From Liolophura sinensis (Eukaryota; Mollusca; Polyplacophora; Chitonida; Chitonidae), in the NCBI RefSeq assembly GCF_032854445.1, contig NC_088307.1, positions 26,798,046 through 26,862,045 of the forward strand: DNA of 64,000 nt, in the 5' to 3' direction. The notes under the pieces are model-generated. The model saw nothing but the letters and a program-made list of their open reading frames with translations, was not told the origin of the DNA and did not search any database. This document shows, one piece after another, positions 34,932 through 47,337 of this stretch; position 1 is the first letter of the stretch; every line of letters begins with the position of its first letter. Position numbers and translations under genes: made by a program.

Positions 34932-35187
34932 TTTATTTATTTATTTATTTATTTGATGGGTGTTTTACGCTGTACTCAAGAATATTTCACTTATACGGTG
35001 CGAGGAAACCGGGCACAGTCCAGGGGAAACCCACGACCATCCGCGGGTTGCTCTCAGACCTTCCCACATACGGCCGGAGAGGAAGCCAGCATGAGCTGGA
35101 CTTGAACTCAAAACAACCGCATTGGTGAGGGGCTCCTGGGTCATTATGCTGCGCTAGCGCGCTAACCGACTGAGCCACGGAGGCCCC
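34932..35187 (-). mobile_element. SINE-A, intact reference copy with 13-bp TSD
   Basis: Perfect 13-bp duplications 'cacgtgattatga' (34919-34931, 35188-35200) delimit 256 bp. Read on the minus strand it opens with 'ggggcctccgtggctcagtc', containing an A-box-like TGGCTCAGTCGGTTAGCGC. It continues with the B-box-like 'gagttcaagtccagctcatg', a central domain around 'ggactgtgcccggtttcctc' and the tail 'gtaaaacacccatcaaataa' plus (ataa)n. This is the layout of a tRNA-derived SINE mobilised by a LINE. Perfect TSDs suggest fairly recent insertion. Confidence 0.92.
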
Positions 35188-35200
35188 CACGTGATTATGA

Positions 35201-37990
35201 AGGAAAATGACGAGACACTACGAGAACTTGTCTCTTCTACAATTCCGTACATGATTATTTGTAAATAATGTTACAGAAAAAGGTTGAAATGGAAATATCT
35301 TCTCCGATATAGTTGTTGCGACAATTAGAGGTATGTCAAAACACAGTGATAATTAGCAAAATGTGGTTAACTAAGGAGCACGCGGTTAATTAAGTCATAT
35401 ATGCTTCCATGAGTTTCACAAGCGGAGTAACCCTTTGATTCTGTAAAACAATGTGTAAAAGTACCCATTATGGCGGCATGCCAGGTGTTAAGGAAAGATG
35501 TATTTCACTTTTAAGAAGTGTCAGCTCCGAACGTTTATATACAACTCGTAAACCGTCAAGGGACATTCCAAGTTGACAATCGTAAGACCTATTTCCAAAA
35601 CACCCAGGCTACCCGTTTCTAACATATATTTGTAAGAAATATACAATATAAACAGGAAGGTAAAGATGGTATACGTCTGAGAGAGAAGGAATTATCAGAT
35701 TTCAGTGACGCAAGAAAAACAGCCGATATTCTTGACATGACTACCAAGTCAATTCTCACAAACTTACAGGAGCAAGCATGCGGCGTATCTCTTTTGTCGG
35801 TTGTGTTAGAAGAAACCTAGTGAGCACGACAATTTCCATGTTAGTCCCATTTTAACTCGTCACGATACGACTGAGAAATTGAGAAAGTGGCGTTCAGCCA
35901 TAACCATTCATTTATTTATCCCACTTTAAATGATTCCAGAAAGCATTGCGTTTCTGTTTTGCATTTACAGTCTTGCAATCTAGCTCGACACGCACACACT
36001 ACATGTTTAAATCTGTTTGACCAGGGGTAAATAACAAAAGCCACCTGGCACTTTGTTTAAAACAGCGCCGCTCCCCAAGTGACTCTGAAAAGGGTCAGCC
36101 AATTCGCCTATAACGGCTGGAATCACTTGCGCTTTTTCTATTCAAGAATGCTGATCAGCCGAAAGTTCAACAAGAGGCAGATGACATGTTTTGCAAGTTG
36201 AATGTTGTGGACAATGTAAGTTTACAATAAAAAAACATGCTCACTTAAGACAATCTGAAGAATACTCAGTGTACTGCCCTTCGGAGAAGTAATATGTAAT
36301 ATTATTTTGTGGCATTGCATGCAACATTGATTAATGAATATTTATATCAATAACTAAATGTGCCAAAAAATGTGTAAATTCAGTATTCTAATCGTCATTT
36401 GAAAAACATTTCCTTTCTACTTCACCACACAAGCAATTAAGATGGCTAATTTATATGAACAAAAAGAGTTTATCCGCCTTGGGGACAATTACAGCATGAA
36501 ACCATACGCCGCCTGTCCAGAAGTGTCCATCTGGAAACAATGTGGTCTTTTCACACATAACGCAAATACATATTAGTAAGTCTGACCCCATCATTTGAGA
36601 GTGACACCTTATCACGTACAGCAGCAGTGTTTCCAACAAGCTAATGCATATACCTCACACCCAAACCATAACAACTTGTACTCTGAAAGAGATATTTGAC
36701 AGTGAAGATAAAACAGATGGTAGGGATATATACGCTACAAAGAGTATACTGTTAGTAAATGAATACATTGCACCTCCAGGCTATGCGAAGTTCCATCCCG
36801 AAACAATAAAATCAGATGTTGTGGAAGTATGTACCTCGCTAGAGTTAAACTGTGCAATTTAACAAAAATGATTTGGAGCTTGTTGTTTAGTATCAAATAT
36901 TATGTATAATTCCCTGCCGCAGACTAAGTCAGTACCAATGTGCTTTATCACTCATCGAACTGTGCAGTTACAAGGAATGCTTATGTATAACACACCATCG
37001 TTACAACACTAAAAATGCTAAAAAAATAAATTATAGGTAATAACAAAAGCAGAGACCGAATATATGCTCAAGTCCTGAACAAATCATCAGAATATAATAT
37101 AACTAAGACGTAAATCATAGAGAGTAATCCAGAGCAGTGACTACCGTGTGATAATGTTAAATGGTCACCCGCAAGTGGTGAAATAATGAGACATCTAGCA
37201 TACGAGATTAGTTGTAGTTGATGAAAATATTTGTATCGATCTACAAAAACAGAGGCGTAGTTCGTAGTTCAGTCGAATTGCCTATGGTATCTTTGGTCTC
37301 TAATTAAGTTAAACATATTCTAACTTTTCACCTGTGACAAACGAACAGGTGTTATAGCCTCAACACCAGGTGGCATTACTTCCAGCAATTGCCGAAGAAA
37401 TAAGAGAGCAAAACCATTGGAGATGACCAAGAGGAAAACTACAAACCTTCGGCAAACGGATTTCTAGAGCTACTCAACTCATCAAGCCACATGAGTGCTG
37501 GAACGGTCAACCAACTCATATAAAAACTTGATCTGAAGCAGATGCGAAGGCCATTTGCGACCCATTGTTCACATTTCAACTCCAGACACATGCACTATTC
37601 AATATGCTTACAAGAACATGTGAGACAGACTTTCATTTCGTTTTAATGTGATATATATTTTTCTAAGCCTAGGTGGCGTTTCTGTTTATTCAGATATCCT
37701 TGCATTAATGTTGCTGAAACTTTCCCCCCCTGTAGCGAGCAAAGCTCTATATGGTATTCACAACTATCGAATCATATAAATCCTTTTTTCATGTAAAACA
37801 TGGTTGGGTACTGAGCGTACATTGTTTACGTCATTTGGCCTTGGAAGTCATTGAGATTAAGAAAAACAACCACCACCTCCGCTGTGAGCAAGTTAGGCCT
37901 ATCATATAATGAGTACACATAATTTGGTTGCAATAAAATGACGACGAGGGTTTATTCAGTGACTTGGTCAATTCACTCAGTTTAACTCTC
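35201..37990. other. Intergenic; no gene recognised
   Basis: A fragment of dispersed element D lies at about 37105-37190 ('tcatagagagtaatccagag'). The region 37330-37620 is less AT-rich but broken by stops in every frame. The remaining short frames have no support. Confidence 0.4.
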
Positions 37991-38413
37991 TGGAAGAGTG
38001 GGAACAGTAAAGTTACAACGCCAGTCTGTTACTTTCTGCCACAGCCACACAGGATTGTGTATATCAGCGGTAAACAGTGCCACAGGTTACATCAGTGAGA
38101 GATCTGGGTACTGTTTACAAGAAAATGTTTCGGTTTACTTATGTACCCTTTCCGATATTCGCCAGGATACAAAGACTGATATCTCTTATTGGATAGATGC
38201 TCCTTGTCACTGAATAATAGAGACGTGGCGAGCATTGTTTCACTGACCCTTTTAGGTCTGACCTTGTGATTCCCGCAATAACATAACTGTTACAATTGAA
38301 CTGGGCAAACAGCACAAGTTATGAGATAGCCAGACCGCAAATGCCATCTGTTGCAATACAACCTCCATCACGACAAACGCAATGCACGATCCGTATATAG
38401 TGATAGTGGTAAT

Positions 38414-38778
38414 TACACTAAAGAAATATATAAATGCATGAAGCAATTTTATATTGTTTTATCTCAATATTAAATTTAGGGCAATAATCCAGGAGCTATG
38501 TCAGCTTGAAAACAGAGTTGTCGGTAATCACAGTTCACAGCACTCAGTGCCTAGTGTCTCCACAGTTCGAAGAGGGTGAAATTTATTTTATTACGAACAA
38601 CTCTGTTTTCACGCTGCCATACCTACTGGATTATTGCCCTAAAATGTGAACATCTGGTTGAAAAAGCCACAACTGATAAGGAACACTTACCCTAATTGTT
38701 TAGTTAACACGTTATTTAATACCAAGAGAAGACAATACAATATTGCTTCATGCACTTTTTATATTTTTGTTGAGTATA
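38414..38778. mobile_element. Palindromic MITE, copy 2, with nested terminal and internal inverted repeats
   Basis: The outer ends are 'tacactaaagaaatatataa' on the left and, reverse-complemented, 'tatactcaacaaaaatataa' on the right, a Tc1/mariner-like terminus next to TA. Inside are 44-nt inverted arms at 38478-38521 and 38597-38640, beginning 'agggcaataatccaggagct' and pairing with a few mismatches. About 75 nt separate the arms. There is no transposase frame, so it is non-autonomous. Copy 1 is at 32018. Confidence 0.65.
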
Positions 38779-39843
38779 TATTGGAAAGAAACTTTGTGCG
38801 TTACCCGCTCTCGCTGTTCACGAAGCATTGATGACAATGAGCAGTCGACTAAGCTGACATCACTGTTTTGGGAGACTTAGGCTCCCTACAGACCACTTAT
38901 ATTCCACCCACATGGCTGGTAAGTTTGTTCGTTACACAGTCTTTTGCCAAAGGTCGGTGGTTTATTAATTGACCGTTATCGCATAGGTGAAAAAATATGA
39001 TGATAAAAAGCATTCAACTAATTAAATAATAGTGTACGATAGCCAGTTGGCTGACCACTTTCAAATCACTGCCTTGTGGGTACACATATCTTCCTCTGGG
39101 ATGAAACCTTGTGGTGGTTACTTGACTGCAAATGTTACTTCCCCATTTGGAACATTGAACTTTGAATAATACTTGCTAGACCATTGCCACACAACGAAAT
39201 ATGTGAGGAGAGCAAAACTCAATTCTATAGGGACAAGCTAGACTGGCTAATATTGAGCAGCCTGTTCGTTTTCAGCGTTCCACTGAGTATTCCACGCAGA
39301 CAAATTACTAATTAGTACCAAAATATGTCGTCTAGGCCTGAATGACATATACATGAATATTGATTCCAAAACCAAAGAAACGTGCTCTTGCATGGTTATA
39401 CACAATATAATGACTGCAAATAAGCTTATACCCATGTCAGGTGAATTTTGTTTTCTTCTCGCTTCGCAAAGATTAGGTTACTATTGCTTACTATTCATTT
39501 CAGGTAAATTAACAAAATGTAATTAAAGACTTACAAGCATCCCGTTACAAGCATGAGTGACAAACTGGTAGCAAATGTAAACGAATATATCTCCATAAAT
39601 TCCGTGAGCTTACAATATTTTTCATACAGGCATGTTCCTCACATTTCAAAGATTCGGCGAATGTACAGATTTTCTGTGTAAAGGTAAAATTAACACTTTG
39701 GACAAAAATAAATTTTCAGTTTCTCCACGTAAACGTATTACTCAATCATTGTCTTAGTCATAGGAACCAATACTTCCTGGTCGCTCGACAGCATATTCTT
39801 AGTTCGAAACAGACCTTTGTTTTGTTGGAATAAAATCATTTTT
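38779..39843. other. Intergenic; no gene recognised
   Basis: AT-rich unique sequence. 'gccaaaggtcggtggtttat' at 38947 resembles the SINE-B centre. Nothing else is distinctive. Confidence 0.35.
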
Positions 39844-39856
39844 ATGTTAGGACCAC

Positions 39857-39999
39857 CTCAGCGGCCGTACGTGAGAAGGTCTGTCAGCAACCTGCGGATG
39901 GCCGTGGGTATCCCCCGGGCTCTGCCCGGTTTCCACCCACCGTCGTATAAGTGAAACATTCTTAAGTACAGAGTAAACACCAATCAAATAAATGAATCA
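39857..39999 (+). mobile_element. SINE-A, 5'-truncated, 13-bp TSD
   Basis: Perfect duplications 'atgttaggaccac' (39844-39856, 40000-40012) flank a copy that starts inside the centre ('ctcagcggccgtacgtgaga') and ends 'caccaatcaaataaatgaat'. It lacks the tRNA-like head, so it could not be transcribed from its own promoter. Confidence 0.88.
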
Positions 40000-40149
40000 A
40001 TGTTAGGACCACAACACTTCTCGGTGTAAGATCGAACATCCTGGCTAGGGAGAAATTATTTTCTTTGCAAACCACCAAGTTATGAAATCAGTTGGACGAA
40101 ATCATCTTCACCTCTTGACCTATGCAGTTTTGCGCGATTTCAAGAATCA

Positions 40150-40175
40150 CTTACCCATGCCGCCATTTAACAGCC
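40150..40175 (-). promoter_or_regulatory. YY1-like ATG with consensus splice donor (mini first exon?)
   Basis: On the minus strand 'aaATGGCGGCATGG' is followed directly by GTAAGTG. That gives a start codon in good context, four codons and a strong donor, with a YY1-type AAATGGCGGC overlapping the ATG. A four-codon first coding exon is plausible but unproven. Confidence 0.2.
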
Positions 40176-40376
40176 GCAAATATACTAAAAACAAGCAGTA
40201 TACATGCACGAAGAAGGCATCAACATACTATGAACTATAGGGCTCGTTACTTCCATTCTGAAATGTCAAATTACAAAAGCCATATAATCGTACATTCCCG
40301 TGTCTCTGAAGTGTAGGGACTCAACCGAACGATATAGGTGTTGCACGTGACCATGGCAGATTGATGACCAGTCAGA

Positions 40377-40430
40377 CATATTGGAGTACTGTATTAACAT
40401 AGGGGGGTGTAGCTGCAGTACTCCAATATG
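40377..40430. repeat. Perfect 15-bp inverted repeat with 24-nt loop
   Basis: 'catattggagtactg' at 40377-40391 pairs exactly with 'cagtactccaatatg' at 40416-40430. It may be a remnant of a palindromic transposon. Confidence 0.8.
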
Positions 40431-41166
40431 GCTGCCAGAAGTAGCTCATGCAATTCCTCTATAACTTATCACTGCTGCAGTCTTCACATATAGCCTTCTC
40501 ACGATGAATTAATCCGATTTTAGGACGGTTTGTGCTTGGTCGGTCGATCATAACGTCTATTCCGTGACCTCACATACGTTTCGCTGTATTGCTACATGTA
40601 AAACAATAATCGTGTTAACACTAACTTCAAACCAGTTATCGCGGACACACAAGTTTGATGGGGTATTATAATGAGTGACAACTTTCGGTCAGGCTCAGAT
40701 TACATAAAGCTACAAGGTCATTCACGAATGACAAATAACTCTAAACATCAGTGACATATTAGCACCAGTTAGGTGATACTGCGCTCAATTATTGAAAGTT
40801 AATCGACACACTTACGCTCTGTCATGAGCGATGGTAATATAACTCTTACTAATAGCTCCTAACCAAACGACTACATATGCTCCTACATAAAAACCACTGC
40901 CATACATGTAGCAAAGATGCCCATTAGGATTACACATGGCGTGTGACATACAGTCTAGTGTTTTACAGAATCCTCTGGTCCTCTATTTAGAGGGAATTTT
41001 AATGAGTATTTAACGCCTTATTCAATAACGTTGTACTTACTCAACAGATGGATACGATATCTACAAAATGAGAAACCAAAGCAGTACGTAGAGCATACCA
41101 TATGATGTTTTTGTTCGATCTAAGAGAACGCTGGTAGGTCTTGCAATTACTAATAGTTGATCTTTG

Positions 41167-41453
41167 AGAACAGAGTGTAACTACGGCCAGTTGATCTGTG
41201 GGCACAGATCGTAACCACAGCTAGTTATCTGTGAGATAAGAGTGTAACCACTGCTAGCTGATATGTGAGACTGGTCAGGTGTGTTCTAACCACAGCTATT
41301 TGGTGTTTGAGAACAGTGTAACCACAGCTAGTCGGTCTGTAAGAACAGAGTGTAACCACAGCCATTTGATCTGTGAGAACATAGTGTAACCACATCTGTT
41401 TGATCTGTGAGAACATAGTGTAACCACATCTGTTTGATCTGTGAAAATGGCCC
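41167..41453. repeat. 34-bp minisatellite, about 8 units
   Basis: The unit is approximately 'gtgtaaccacatctgtttga' + 'tctgtgagaacata'. The three right-hand units are almost identical and start at 41350, 41384 and 41418. Units to the left are increasingly diverged, so recent growth was at the right end. Confidence 0.9.
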
Positions 41454-41549
41454 CACGTCTTCCAACCACACCTGGTTGAAACAGCAGTCTGTAATGCACA
41501 TGACCGGTTCCGGCTTTTGAGCACTTCTCCAAGGGGACTATGGCTTTAC

Positions 41550-41610
41550 TATATTTTTTTTAATCATTCTTTACCGCCTTACTCAAGAATGTTCAGTTTA
41601 TACGAATGCC
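41550..41610 (-). mobile_element. SINE-A tail fragment
   Basis: 'ctttaccgccttactcaaga' and 'cagtttatacgaatgccg' match the SINE-A tail region on the minus strand. Only about 60 bp are left. Confidence 0.5.
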
Positions 41611-41965
41611 GTTTCTAGATGTTGTAGAGAAAGCAACCGATACTGAATTAATAAAAAGGTACACAAGAACAAAGCTATACCAATCTGACTAACAAGGCAG
41701 GGCTTATTATTGTGGTTTAAAACGATTTCTTGGGCATGAAAATCTCAGTTAGCAAGTCATGAGCCAGCCGGGCTATAAAGGTTTCTACGGTCCAATACAG
41801 CTCAATGCTGATAGGAAGTATTTACCAGTAGTGTGGCAAAGTCCGCGGCAAAACTTGTTTTGGTTTCAAAGAGACGTTTTACACTACATCACAGCCGAGA
41901 CAAAAATAAATCTGTTGGGTTGGCAACAAAACTGATTTATGTATCATGGATGTATTTTTGATGTA

Positions 41966-42082
41966 TTTATCTTGATTTATGTTTTACGCCGTACTCTAAA
42001 TTTTTCACTTTTACGACGTTGGACCAGCATCATGGTGGGATGAAACTGGAGGTTGCTCACAGACCTTCCCACGTGCAGAAAA
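41966..42082 (-). mobile_element. SINE-A, truncated
   Basis: It runs from 'tgttttacgccgtactctaa' to 'acagaccttcccacgtgcag'. The tRNA-like head is missing, and the central GC-rich part is shortened: 'gatgaaactgg' passes directly to 'aggttgctca'. Confidence 0.65.
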
Positions 42083-42462
42083 TGAATGTAATACTTTGTT
42101 TCGAAATTGTTTACAGTGTTATCTCTTGCTTTTACGGATGCGTTATTTAGCGGGTGGTATTATGCCAAATATCTGCGACACTAGATCTGCGATAAAACCG
42201 TGGCTTCCACTACACGATAAAGCTCATTAGCAGTCAAGTTTAAGCTGTAGGTACTAATGTTACGTTATACCGATCTGACAGACATCTACGTGATTTAGAT
42301 TTCCGTGATAACACTGGTACACAACTCTAGGTCATTCCCACGATCTCCAGAAAATGCAGCGTATCAAATACCACCACGCATAAAAATAGAGGACCAACTG
42401 TTCACATAAAACACCCTTCCGTGCAATTTGAAGGGCATTGACTATAAAAGCGCAACTAAGCT

Positions 42463-42586
42463 AATCTATTTTATTGGTGTTTAACGCAGTATTCAAGAAC
42501 ATTTCACTTATACGACGACGTCCAGCGTCATGGGGGAAATCCACGACAATCCCCAGGTTACCCCAGCCTTTCCCAAGTACGGAAAC
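42463..42586 (-). mobile_element. SINE-A, truncated and internally deleted
   Basis: 'ggtgtttaacgcagtattca' is followed by 'cgtcatgggggaaatccacg'; the 'gtgggaggaaaccgggcaga' part is lost. It ends near 'cctttcccaagtacgga'. No TSD is seen. Confidence 0.6.
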
Positions 42587-42599
42587 TAGAATAATAAAC

Positions 42600-44180
42600 T
42601 GTAGTACTCACTTATACAAGAGCAGGAAATAGTCAATTACGGATATAGGAGCAGTGCTTAACCGCAGATAGTTTTAGAGAAAACGCAATGAATTGAAAAC
42701 AACGTGCATAGCTTGTGCCAAACAATAATTATCAAATCCATCCGTGCATAAATTTACAAATCTCCGAGGTCCTGACATCAATATTTGTAAATGAATATAA
42801 TTTCAGATATCTGCCCTGTAATAAACGCATATATTATGACCACCAGAAAACGATTGACTTTTGCTTTCTACACTGTGGAAAGTTTATTGAAAGCATATTT
42901 AAAAATTAGGACTTAAAGCTCAGACATGTTTATACTCACTGGTAACAAACAACCGGATACATAAAGGAATCGCCAGTTTGTTTGATTGGTTGTGGACACT
43001 AAAGAGATTTTCTGGGAGGTTGTGGTAACAAAATTATCTCTCTAATTCACATTTAGCCAAGGCTAATAAAGCCCCGAATGAAATATTGCACTTGCTTAAT
43101 CTCCACAACACGGCATCTTTCTTCTACGGAGAATATCTGCGTGCAGACCGGAAACACACATCCGGTGAACCACACCGGAAATCAGTGCATGCCAAATTAA
43201 CTCATTCAGACCAGAAATGGCTGTCCAATTAAGTAAATGAGCTTTTTGTGTTCGGTTTGCGTTTCTGCGGCTGAATGACAAAAACATAGAATCGACTGTA
43301 GTAATCGAAATGAATATTTATGTGTGCCACTTTAATAAAAGAGGAGACAAAAACACAGATCGCTGACATAAGCTCATCAGACTTGCCATTGGACGATCCT
43401 TTAATTTGTGTGAGACTTTTGTGGTTTCGACAGTGCTAGAGATACCAATATTATCTTTTTAAATAAATTCCAGTGTGGTCTGGGTGTCCTTAAACCGCTC
43501 AGTAATGAATTGAACGCTTGGCATGGGAAAGTGTTTGGAACTAAATAACCTCTACCCGTAACATAGTATGGTGTAAGGTGCAGTTAACTGTGAAGAGGGC
43601 ACTGAGCAGTGATCTTTGAATAAAAAAAAAAATATTATAAGACCCAGAAAGGTGAAGAAGTGAGATTTGTTACAGAAAAGTGACCTAAAAGACTACAGCA
43701 TAGACAACAAAAACAGAACAGCGACGACAACGTGAAAGCTGGACACAGACCCCCATTACAACTTCCGTTTTTCGGTAGGGACGATTGTAGTTCTGTGAAT
43801 TTTAGGGTATAAAGTCTTTTTTTGCTCCCAGGCGTCCATTTTTGGTGCACAGGTGCATGCTTGGTATTAAAATGCTGGAAACTGTCTAAACTTTGAGGAG
43901 GTATGAGCTTTATTGATGAAAGTTTGAAATTCTGGGCGAGAGGACACAAGGTGTGAGGTAGTGATGAGGCTGCGAGTGACGTCCCCTTGGCGTTGCTAGG
44001 CACGCCTCCCAGCTGCCGGCATGGAAAGGTCCAGATTTTGACGGTCAACCTATGTCAAGATTTTTATGGCTTCTTTCTCACAGGCTGGGCCAGGTATGCA
44101 CCAAAGCTTAATGGCCACGGAATGTTTGGGACTGAGCTACAGCGCTAGACGTTAACATTGTCGCTTATGGAAAATTAATG
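42600..44180. other. Intergenic; no gene recognised
   Basis: A partial dispersed-element D module is at 43690-43790 ('acagaacagcgacgacaacg'). The 137-codon minus frame at 43635-44048 overlaps this repeat and has no domain. An A-run lies near 43622-43631. Confidence 0.4.
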
Positions 44181-44189
44181 GGGGTCCGA

Positions 44190-44420
44190 GGCCAGCTGGC
44201 AAACGGTTGCACATAACCGGTGAAAAATGGCCTCTTGTCAATTTACCCCAGCAAGGGCGTCATTCTAAATGTTCATGTAAAGGCTAAAATGGCATGTAGC
44301 AAGTCACATGTCCCCACCTCCCCGCCCCATAAACATGGCTTAAGTTTAAGAACTAGGTCAAATATAAACAATTAATTGCAATATATTTCACGCTACTGGT
44401 CTAGAATTGACATGCGCCAA
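44190..44420 (+). repeat. Dispersed element D, body only
   Basis: The blocks 'agctggcaaacggttgcaca', 'taaccggtgaaaaatggcct', 'atgttcatgtaaaggctaaa' and 'attaattgcaatatatttca' are in the order of the other copies. The copy starts just after the position where the 48-bp module would sit. Confidence 0.65.
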
Positions 44421-44787
44421 CTGTGGACGCGCGGGGTCCTTCTAGGCAAAATGTCGGTCATCGTGTGAGTTTGCTTTAGGTTTAACGTTGTGTTCGACAT
44501 TGCCACCATGATAACAGCGCTGTCACAAAGGAAAACTGTTCCGGTGAGACCAGGAGACCAGATATTTGGCACCCAATTTAGTCACAAAATGTTGACATCA
44601 CGTCGGTGGTTCGATAGTGTGCATCAAGCGGGGAAATCTCTATTGTTTTCGGCTACATCAACCGACTCGGTAAAACCCCAAGCCCCTTTGCACGATGCCG
44701 TCCTAATTACTTTCTTAGTTATTTGGCGCTTTGAGTTTACGTCGTTTTGGGAACTCTCCTTGGGACAATTGACCCGGGTGGGGGAGC

Positions 44788-44799
44788 GGGGGGGGGGGG
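44788..44799 (+). repeat. G12 homopolymer
   Basis: Twelve Gs follow 'gggtgggggagc', giving G-quadruplex potential on the + strand. The length may be inaccurate in the assembly. Confidence 0.8.
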
Positions 44800-44999
44800 C
44801 ATTTTGGTTGACGGCTACTATACTAATGTCTGTTTAAATGGATGGATTCGTGCCTAAGTGTAGATTATTCTAATTTAACCTAACGCAATATCTCTACAAA
44901 TTAAATCCTGGAAATTGTTGAGAGTCTTTGCCAAGACCACAATATGACAGAAGATTTCCCCTTTGTTGTAGAACAGATTTCAAAATAATGAATGGGGTC

Positions 45000-47300
45000 G
45001 CTGGAATAACAAGTGGACTGAAATTAAACTTAGAGGACAGCAAATGTCACCTCAACGAAAAACACTATAAAAAATCCAATAATGCTGAATACATTTCAAG
45101 AGAACTGAATTTAAGTACACTGCCCATTGGATGCGAGAAGAAACTGACATTTTCCAGAATCACAAAAGGTTCTAATCAGCAACATGTATCTTAGGAATAC
45201 TTAAGAACAGTTTAAGATGATGTTAGGGCTATACAAAGGTTATATATGATTTCCCCGGCATAGTGCTTCTGTTGAGTACCTTCTCATACATGCAGTTAGA
45301 CGTTCAGCAAATACCCTTGGATAATGCATGAAGTGTTCCCCGCTATAATGGGCAATACAACTCAATAAATGCTAGAAACTGTCAAGTACTCACAGTCACC
45401 TGGCTTGTTCTGAATGATTTCCTATTGTGCAGTATCTAATCAAGGTGTAATCCTTTTACCAGACGCTTTCCAAAAGCAGGCCTGGGGACAAGCTCCTGTA
45501 AATCGCAATGCACTGCACGAAATGAGATAGAAATGAGATAGTAAGGCTGATTACGGCGCCCATGTGTGGTGAGCGTTCAGAGTCTTATCTTATTCAACAC
45601 TACGTCTTGGCTTAGCTAATCTGTCACCAGACAGGTGATTTCACAGTTTACAGGTGTCGCCAGGTAGACGTAATTCCCCTCCCTTCCAACAAAATCAGTG
45701 CCCCCCACCCCCCACCCCTCAACCCACGTCACCTATTCCGTCCTTTGTCTTCTTTATGACCTTCTTCAGTCAGAAATCATACCGTTATGACAATAAACCA
45801 TCTAACAGTTTCAGTATTTTTTTTATATTTGACGACATAAAGAGGGTCAGAGCCAAGTTTTAAAGATAATATATTTTTTAATATTATTCCGGTCTTCACA
45901 GCTAGCGCAAAACTCAATTTATTAAACCACGTGACTGCTGTGTATATACTCGTCATTCTAAAACAAAGAGGCCTTTCCCAATAACTTCTGCTTTAATTCA
46001 CAAATCTCTTATATCGTGAATTGTGAAAATTGTTGACTACATCACAAATCGATGAAGCAGCCAGTTTAGCTTGATATTCCACCCTAGCTTATATTATACT
46101 TTCTGTACTGAAATTCTGCATGGCCCAACACCACCCACTTCCACTGCACATAGGCAGCTTTCTACGGGCATCCATCTCTGTCGCTTACAGTAGCGATACA
46201 GTGATATTTTCTCCCAATCCCAAATTAAACTTCGTTTTCAGAGGAAATACGTCAGAAGAGTATACCTAAGGTATTTCCACACATGGCAGAACAAATCTAT
46301 AAATTCAGATGAAAAGAATCTTTTGTAAACTAACACCAGTCACCTAACCGATTTACACATATTCATTGATTTATTACATGTGTAACATAAAATCTGTGTC
46401 CATTCATTTTTTTGTCCCTGAGCCGACAGGTGTGTATGAGCGTCCTTATATACCTCCATGGTATGAGCAAAGTAAATGTCCCAGTAACACCAATGAAAAG
46501 TGTGTTTGAGCCCACTGACACCAGGAAGCCTCCACCACATGACATAGTGACATCAGCGCGCTCCCCTCCCCCAAATCCCCAGGGGTCTGACCCCTAATCA
46601 CACAACATCTATTGACACGAGATTCCACCCCCACTGGCTACCGTGCTAACCCCATTAACGTAATTATTCTATGTCTGTCACTTCAGTTTTTAAGTGTCAG
46701 TCATAGCCAATTAAGGATCTGCCCTAATCTTTGTTTTCTTTTTTAATTCTGTGTCTATAAATATCAATCATTTAAAAGGACTTACAGTACACACATAGCT
46801 TAACCACTTCCTATAAGATGTCAGGTACAATATTTTGCGGAAAGATGAAAACGCATATTAATATTAGCGTTAAAATATTGCATAAATTGTTGAAGTGGAA
46901 ATGCTAACTGCTGTTTTTGTCATTACCTGAATATATTATCACTATCGGCTTAACAGTCACACACTCTTTTACCGACAAAAAACTTGCATTGTGTATGAAT
47001 ACAATATTTGTACTCGTTTGGGTTTCAGTGGTGAAGTTAAAATATTTTGGGTATGCAGTGCGTACTAATTAGGCAAATTCCCATGTACGCACACTGAAAG
47101 AAAATGGAACATCCGGAATTTGCATAAAAATTGAGCGCACAAGCAAATGTTCATGCGTACTTCTGCCAAGGAATTGTTCTCTAGAATGTTTGGAGCAGGT
47201 GTTCTTTCGACAGTTTACACCGAAAGCTGAGGAGTTTAGCGTTTTCCCTGATAGCCTGGCCCTTGCCGCACAACATGGGTGAAATATGTCTACATAACTA
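45000..47300. other. Intergenic; no gene recognised
   Basis: A C-rich stretch lies at 45702-45725 ('gccccccaccccccacccct'). The frames here are short and overlapping on both strands. No repeats shared with the SINE families were noticed. Confidence 0.35.
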
Positions 47301-47310
47301 AATATATGCC

Positions 47311-47337
47311 AGGCCACCCTAAAATACAGGGTGGCCT
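47311..47337. repeat. Perfect 10-bp hairpin
   Basis: 'aggccaccct' and 'agggtggcct' flank the 7-nt loop 'aaaatac'. 'cctaaaatacag' recurs directly on each side of the right arm. Confidence 0.75.

Noticed and set aside
37330-37620. Possible transposase or gene remnant
   Set aside because: Less AT-rich and vaguely protein-like, but stops interrupt all frames and no recognisable motif remains.
44490-44837. 115-codon + frame
   Set aside because: It crosses a G12 run and ends in a stretch resembling another locus (48,340). No domain, no splice context.
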